Positions 59,286 to 64,000 of a stretch of 64,000 nt of DNA are shown here, in pieces. The DNA is taken from NCBI RefSeq assembly GCF_009758415.1, contig NZ_WQRF01000001.1, forward strand, positions 806,001 through 870,000, given 5' to 3'. The first letter of the stretch is position 1. Every line of letters starts with the position of its first letter. The translations under genes were made by a program, and so were the position numbers. The stretch comes from Devosia marina (GTDB lineage: Bacteria > Pseudomonadota > Alphaproteobacteria > Rhizobiales > Devosiaceae). The notes beneath the pieces were generated by a model. The model was not told where the DNA came from. It searched no databases and saw only the letters and a program-made list of their open reading frames with translations.

Positions 59286-60328
59286 CCATTCCCTTTTTTG
59301 ACGGTCACAACGACACCCTGCTGCGCCTCTTCGATCATGCCCGCACCGACAAGCTGGACATGTTCATCAATGGGGTCCAGGAGGGGCATATCGACCTTCC
59401 TCGCGCCCAATCTGCCGGTATGGCGGGCGGCTTTTTCGCCATGTTCCCCCCACCGCTCAAGGCCCATATTGCCCAGATTGCCGCCGCGCCGGACTACGCC
59501 AAGGGTGAATTGCCCCCGCAACTCGACCTCGCTGACGCCCAGCAATCCACCTTCGGCATGGCCGCATTGCTCTTCCAGCTCGAGCGCGCCGGCGCGCTGA
59601 AAGTCTGCCGCACAGTCGCAGAGCTGCGCGCCGCAATGGCGCAAGGCAAGCTGGCAACCATCTTCCATATCGAAGGCGCCGAGGCCCTCGACACCAATTT
59701 CCGCGCCTTTGAAGTTCTCCATGGCGCCGGTCTGCGGTCCATCGGCATCACCTGGAGCCGCGCCAATGCCTTTGGCACCGGCGTTCCCTTCCGCCATAAT
59801 GCCGATCCCGATATCGGTCCTGGACTGAGCGATGCGGGCAAGGAGCTCGTGCGCCTGTGCGATCAGCGCGGCGTCCTCATTGACCTCAGCCACCTCAACG
59901 CCGCTGGTTTTCGCGATGTCTCGGCCATCTCAACAAAGCCACTCGTGGCGACGCACTCCAATGTCCACGCCATCTGTCCATGCACACGCAATCTGACTGA
60001 TTGGCAGCTTGCTGCCATTCGAGAAAGCGGCGGGGTCGTGGGCCTCAATTTCGCTACCGGCTTCCTGCGGCCCGATGGGCGCTTCCTGCAGGATACGCCA
60101 ATTGATCTCATGGTTCGCCACGTCGATGCCCTGGTGGAGGCCTTGGGCGAAGACGGAGTAGCACTGGGAAGCGACTTTGATGGCGCCATGATGCCCGCCG
60201 AAATCGGCGACATTACCGGCGTCCCCAAGCTGCTCCAGGCCTTGCTTGACAAGGGCTATGGCGAGAAACTGGTCCGCAAGATCGCGCTGGACAACTGGCT
60301 GGGTGTGCTCAAGCGCACGATAGGCTAG
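59282..60328 (+). CDS. Membrane dipeptidase family M19
   Basis: 348 aa zinc dipeptidase (renal dipeptidase-like). Ligands: DGHNDTLLRL (H, D), FHIEGAEAL (E), LIDLSHL (H), VATHSN (H) and GSDFDG (D). There is no signal peptide, so it is probably cytosolic. A GTG start shares GTGA with the upstream stop. Substrates in the family include dipeptides and D-amino-acid-containing peptides. It occupies a place where plsY/dprA often sit in related genomes. Confidence 0.9.
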   Translation: MTIPFFDGHNDTLLRLFDHARTDKLDMFINGVQEGHIDLPRAQSAGMAGGFFAMFPPPLKAHIAQIAAAPDYAKGELPPQLDLADAQQSTFGMAALLFQLERAGALKVCRTVAELRAAMAQGKLATIFHIEGAEALDTNFRAFEVLHGAGLRSIGITWSRANAFGTGVPFRHNADPDIGPGLSDAGKELVRLCDQRGVLIDLSHLNAAGFRDVSAISTKPLVATHSNVHAICPCTRNLTDWQLAAIRESGGVVGLNFATGFLRPDGRFLQDTPIDLMVRHVDALVEALGEDGVALGSDFDGAMMPAEIGDITGVPKLLQALLDKGYGEKLVRKIALDNWLGVLKRTIG

Positions 60329-60385
60329 CGCCACCGGCTTCACCCCCGAGACGGGCGGGAGCGACGTTGCCGGGCAGTTGAGCCC

Positions 60386-63007
60386 TTAGAACGGAACGTC
60401 TTCAGACTTCGCGATCTTCTTCGCGGCTGGTTTCTTTGCCGCAGCTTTCTTTGCAGGGGCCTTTTTGGCCGCAGGCTTCTTGGCCGCCGCCTTCTTGGCA
60501 GGTGCGCGCTTCTTGCCGCCGGTCGCCTCAGCGCGAGCCGCAATCAGGGCGATCGCCTGCTCCACCGTCACGTCTTCCGGCTTAAGATCCTTGGGGAGGG
60601 TTGCGTTGATCTTGCCCTGATTGACATAGGGGCCATAACGACCCGCGCGCACGGTGATCGGCCCGCCATCATGCTCAAAGGTCTGGATTGCCGGCACAGC
60701 CGCGCCCCGCCCGCCGCGACCACCACTGGCTGCCTTCTGCGCGATCAGATCAACGGCGCGGTTGAGCCCTACCGTAAAGACCTCTTCCACGTCCGGCAGA
60801 TTGGCATATTTGCCGTCATGCAGCAGGAACGGTCCATAGCGCCCAAGGCCCGCCGAGATGGGCAGACCCGTCTCGGGATGCAGACCAACCTCGCGTGGCA
60901 GGGCAAGCAATTGCAGCGCCTTTTCCAGCGTCATGCTGGCAGCGTCCCACCCCTTGGGCAGCGAGGAGCGCTTTGGCTCCTTGCCGTCACCGAGTTGCAC
61001 ATAGGGACCGAAACGGCCGGATTTGAGAAACACTTCCTCGCCGCTTGCCGGGTCTGTGCCGAGGACACCGTCGCCGGCAACCGCCTCGGAAGACTGGCCG
61101 GTGGCAGCGTCCGAAAGCTGCATGGTGTGTTTGCAATCCGGATAATTCGAGCAGCCGATAAAGGCGCCGAACTTGCCAAGCTTCAGCGACAACGTGCCGG
61201 TTCCGCAAGTGGGACATTTGCGCGGGTCCGAACCATCTTCCTTGGCCGGAAAGATATGGTCCGCCAGCATGTCATTGAGCGCGTCCAGCACTTCGGACAC
61301 ACGCAGATCTTTGATCTCCTCGGTCGCGACCGTGAAGTCCTTCCAGAAATCACGCAGCAGCACCTTGTAATCGAGTTCGCCAGCCGAGACCTGATCGAGC
61401 TGCTCTTCGAGATGAGCGGTAAAATCGTATTCGACGTAGCGGGAAAAGAAGCTTTCCAGGAACGAGGTCACAATGCGTCCGCGATCCTCGGGATGCAGCG
61501 CCTTGCCCTCAAGCTTGACGTAGTCGCGATCCTTGAGCGTGGTCAGGGTCGCCGCATAGGTAGAGGGGCGGCCAATGCCCAGCTCTTCCATCTTCTTGAT
61601 CAGGCTCGCTTCAGTGTAACGCGCCGGCGGCTGGGTGAAATGCTGCTCGATCTCCACCTTTTTCAGCTCAGGCTTGTCGCCGACGGCCAGAGGGGGCAAT
61701 TCGCGGCCTTCGTCGTCGCCGTCGCTGTCATTGTCAGACTTGGCCTCTACCCCGTAAAGGGTCAGAAAGCCTGGGAACTTCACCACCGATCCGGTCGCGC
61801 GCAGGGTTACGGCCCGGCCGGGCACATTGACAGCGATATCCACCGAGGTGCGGTCGATCTCGGCCGACGCCATCTGGCTCGCGAGCGTCCGCTTCCAGAT
61901 AAGACCGTAAATCTTGGCCTGATCGGCATCGAGATTGAGGCTCTCGGGGCGCTTGAACATGTCGGTGGGGCGAATGGCTTCGTGCGCTTCCTGCGCATTC
62001 TTGGCCTTGGACTGATAGATGCGGGCCTTTTCAGGCAAATACTCCGCCCCAAAATACTTCCCGATCACCGAGCGCGCCATGGCAATACCCTCAGGCGCCA
62101 TCTGCACCGCATCGGTGCGCATATAGGTGATCAGCCCATCTTCGTAGAGGCGCTGTGCAATCTGCATTGTCCGGTTGGGCGACAGGCCGAGCCGCGAAGA
62201 CGCATCCTGCTGCAGGCTTGATGTGGTGAACGGCGCATAGGGATTGCGCTTGGTCGGCTTCTTCTCAACATTGGCCACATTGAACTGGCCGGCCTCGATC
62301 AGCTTCTTGAGCGCGGCGGCATCGTCGCCGGTCTTGACATCGAGCTTGTCGGTCTTCTTGCCGTCAACCGCGAACAGCCGCGCCAGGAAGCTCTTCCCGC
62401 CCTGTGCCAGATTTGCCTCTACGGACCAATATTCATCCGCCTTGAACTTTTCGATCTCGCGCTCGCGATCCGATACAAGCCGCAGCGCGACCGATTGGAC
62501 GCGCCCCGCCGAACGTGAGCCCGGCAGCTTGCGCCACAGGATTGGCGACAGGGTGAAGCCCACCAGATAGTCTAGTGCCCGGCGCGCCAGATAGGCATCG
62601 ACCAGAGGCATGTCGATATCACGGGGCGCAGCCATGGCAGCGGTAACGGCGTCCTTGGTGATCGCGTTGAACACCACGCGCTGCACCAGCGTGTCCTTCT
62701 TGAGCGCCTTTTTGGCGCGCAGAACATCCAGAATATGCCAGGAGATGGCCTCGCCTTCGCGATCCGGGTCAGTCGCCAGGATCAGCCCGTCCGCCCCCTT
62801 GAGCGCTGAGGCAATATCGGAGATGCGTTTCTTTGCCGCCGTGTCGACTACCCAGGACATGGCGAAATCTTCGTCCGGCCGCACCGAACCATCCTTGGCC
62901 GGCAGGTCACGGATATGGCCGAAGCTGGCCAGGACCTCATAGTCCTTGCCCAAATATTTGTTGATTGTCTTGGCTTTAGCCGGACTTTCAACGACGACGA
63001 CCTTCAT
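60386..63007 (-). CDS. topA: DNA topoisomerase I
   Basis: Relaxes negative supercoils. 873 aa. TOPRIM VVESPAKAKT and ATDPDREGEAI; active Tyr Y295 in YMRTDAV; one C4 zinc module (CPTCGTGTLSL to CSNYPDC); then further topo C-terminal repeats (GRFGPYVQLGDG, GRYGPFLLHDGK, GRYGPYVNQGK). The end is a Lys/Ala/Pro-rich tail of AAKKPAAKK-type repeats (about 45 residues), as in other alphaproteobacteria. The start 8 codons inside the open frame is chosen. Confidence 0.96.
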   Translation of the reverse strand: MKVVVVESPAKAKTINKYLGKDYEVLASFGHIRDLPAKDGSVRPDEDFAMSWVVDTAAKKRISDIASALKGADGLILATDPDREGEAISWHILDVLRAKKALKKDTLVQRVVFNAITKDAVTAAMAAPRDIDMPLVDAYLARRALDYLVGFTLSPILWRKLPGSRSAGRVQSVALRLVSDREREIEKFKADEYWSVEANLAQGGKSFLARLFAVDGKKTDKLDVKTGDDAAALKKLIEAGQFNVANVEKKPTKRNPYAPFTTSSLQQDASSRLGLSPNRTMQIAQRLYEDGLITYMRTDAVQMAPEGIAMARSVIGKYFGAEYLPEKARIYQSKAKNAQEAHEAIRPTDMFKRPESLNLDADQAKIYGLIWKRTLASQMASAEIDRTSVDIAVNVPGRAVTLRATGSVVKFPGFLTLYGVEAKSDNDSDGDDEGRELPPLAVGDKPELKKVEIEQHFTQPPARYTEASLIKKMEELGIGRPSTYAATLTTLKDRDYVKLEGKALHPEDRGRIVTSFLESFFSRYVEYDFTAHLEEQLDQVSAGELDYKVLLRDFWKDFTVATEEIKDLRVSEVLDALNDMLADHIFPAKEDGSDPRKCPTCGTGTLSLKLGKFGAFIGCSNYPDCKHTMQLSDAATGQSSEAVAGDGVLGTDPASGEEVFLKSGRFGPYVQLGDGKEPKRSSLPKGWDAASMTLEKALQLLALPREVGLHPETGLPISAGLGRYGPFLLHDGKYANLPDVEEVFTVGLNRAVDLIAQKAASGGRGGRGAAVPAIQTFEHDGGPITVRAGRYGPYVNQGKINATLPKDLKPEDVTVEQAIALIAARAEATGGKKRAPAKKAAAKKPAAKKAPAKKAAAKKPAAKKIAKSEDVPF

Positions 63008-63045
63008 GGAATAGCTTTCCGCAACTGCCAACTCAAAGAGCGCGC

Positions 63046-63074
63046 AACATGGTGAAGGCGGATGCCGGTGTCAA
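63046..63074 (-). promoter_or_regulatory. Candidate topA promoter
   Basis: Minus-strand TTGACA (63074-63069), a 17-bp spacer, and CATGTT (63051-63046), about 40 bp before the topA ATG. A good -35 with a modest -10. The divergent side of the same spacer has a hairpin, TCCGG-CTTCA-CCGGA, at 63213-63227 before the aldo/keto reductase gene. Confidence 0.5.
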
Positions 63075-63262
63075 CGGGCAGCGCCTCAGCAGTCAAATTC
63101 ACCTCATCGTACAAATGCGATAAAAGGCTTGCATCTCATCTACCATACATGCACGTTTGCTGAGGCGCGTCCTGCGCCAGAGACAACACCGACATTGCCA
63201 TGCGAGATGCGTTCCGGCTTCACCGGAGACAGCCTTTGCATGTATTTAAGGAGGAGCGGACA

Positions 63263-64000
63263 ATGGACTATCGCAAGCTTGGAAACAGTGGAGCCGTCGT
63301 CTCTCATCTTTGCCTCGGTACCATGACCTTTGGCGCTGAGTCCGACGAGGGCACTGCCCACACGCTGATGGACCGGTATGTTGAGGCCGGTGGCAATTTC
63401 CTCGATACCGCTGATGTCTATTCAGCCGGCACCTCAGAGGAAATCGTTGGGCGCTGGCTCAAGACGAAAAAACTGCGGGATTTGGTCATTGCAACCAAGG
63501 GCCGCTTCCCTATGGGCGATGGTCCGAACCATATCGGGCTGTCGCGCAAGCATCTGTCCGAAGCGCTCGAAGCCTCGCTGCGCCGGCTCGGGGTCGAGCA
63601 GATCGACCTCTACCAGATGCACGCCTGGGACGCCCTGACGCCGGTCGAGGAAACCCTGCGCTTTCTCGATGACGCCATCAGCGCGGGCAAGATCGCCTAT
63701 TACGGCTTTTCGAACTTCCTGGGCTGGCAGCTCACCAAGGCCGTCTGGATCGCCAAACTGCAGGGCTTTGCGCCACCAGTGACCCTCCAGCCGCAATACA
63801 ACCTGCTTGTCCGCGACATCGAGCACGAAATTGTCCCGGCCTGCCAGGACGCAAACATGGGTCTGCTGCCCTGGTCTCCGCTCGGCGGCGGCTGGCTCTC
63901 GGGCAAGTACAAGCGCGACCAGATGCCAACGGGCGTCAGCCGCCTGGGTGAAAACCCCAAGCGGGGCATGGAGGCCTATGAGGCCCGCAATGCGCAATCG
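63263..64000 (+). CDS. Aldo/keto reductase (partial, cut by window end)
   Basis: The first 246 aa of an NADPH-dependent aldo/keto reductase. [19 protein letters not shown], the catalytic Asp/Tyr in [11 protein letters not shown], Lys in VIATKGR, the His region YQMHAWD and the cofactor end [10 protein letters not shown] are visible. An AAGGAGGAG RBS lies upstream. It continues beyond the window and has no stop here. The substrate is unknown. Confidence 0.92.
   Translation, partial: MDYRKLGNSGAVVSHLCLGTMTFGAESDEGTAHTLMDRYVEAGGNFLDTADVYSAGTSEEIVGRWLKTKKLRDLVIATKGRFPMGDGPNHIGLSRKHLSEALEASLRRLGVEQIDLYQMHAWDALTPVEETLRFLDDAISAGKIAYYGFSNFLGWQLTKAVWIAKLQGFAPPVTLQPQYNLLVRDIEHEIVPACQDANMGLLPWSPLGGGWLSGKYKRDQMPTGVSRLGENPKRGMEAYEARNAQS

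Noticed and set aside
60386..60530. Lys/Ala-rich end of topA as a low-complexity insertion or frameshift
   Set aside because: Such basic tails are normal for alphaproteobacterial topoisomerase I and the frame is intact.
1..64000. tRNA, rRNA, CRISPR arrays, transposases, riboswitches
   Set aside because: Scanned the intergenic spacers by eye and saw no cloverleaf, spaced repeat array or known aptamer. Small RNAs cannot be excluded without a covariance-model search.

Overview
The window reads as chromosomal core DNA from a GC-rich alphaproteobacterium of the order Hyphomicrobiales. The evidence is the gene content and order: ntrBC-ntrYX-hfq-hflX, a fused ispDF, a PDH E1-beta with its own lipoyl domain, hdaA beside ppk-ppx, a split gatC/gatA and gatB, and pyrB followed by a DHOase-like gene. 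A Devosia-like (Devosiaceae) source is my best guess, but sequence alone does not prove it. I saw no rRNA, tRNA, CRISPR, prophage or transposase gene.

Layout. 1-254: degenerate ~81 bp tandem repeats. 255-5155 (+): tmk, holB, metG, tatD and a metallo-beta-lactamase gene, mostly overlapping. 5416-6225: mazG, convergent with hflX-hfq-ntrX-ntrY-ntrC-ntrB-dusB (all -, up to 15636), a nitrogen/redox two-component block plus RNA-chaperone genes. 15816-17513 (+): ispDF and pncC. 17669-19622 (+): a lower-GC cassette coding for an RsbQ/KAI2-like alpha/beta hydrolase and a PAS histidine kinase. It sits between pncC and ratA-lipA and is the most interesting accessory system here. 19703-28653 (-): ratA, lipA, an oxidoreductase, lpdA, an SGNH hydrolase, pdhC, pdhB, a small membrane protein and pdhA, so pyruvate dehydrogenase subunits are linked to lipoate synthesis. 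28769-36560 (-): ftsB/divIC-like, a PRPP synthetase-like gene, a Dabb protein, maeB, an EAL-domain gene with CtrA-type boxes upstream, and aspS.

36746-49346: rnd (+); ppx-ppk-hdaA-AI-2E family exporter (-); purM-purN, an EamA transporter and a small proline-rich protein (+); then chorismate mutase, two GNATs and gatB (-), ended by a strong terminator. 49606-54626: yjhX-like toxin gene, a conserved hypothetical, gatC-GNAT-gatA, a degenerate MBL-like gene, a DUF4160/DUF2442 pair and ruvX. 54623-64000: an AraC regulator divergent from an NmrA-like reductase and a DUF4345 membrane protein, pyrB with a DHOase-like partner lacking metal ligands, an M19 dipeptidase, topA, and an aldo/keto reductase cut by the window end.

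Functional links. GatCAB together with an AspRS carrying the histidine typical of non-discriminating enzymes suggests indirect Asn-tRNA formation. NtrX looks degenerate as a sigma54 activator while NtrC is intact. The rsbQ-like/PAS-kinase pair looks like a self-contained small-molecule sensor inserted into a conserved gene order.
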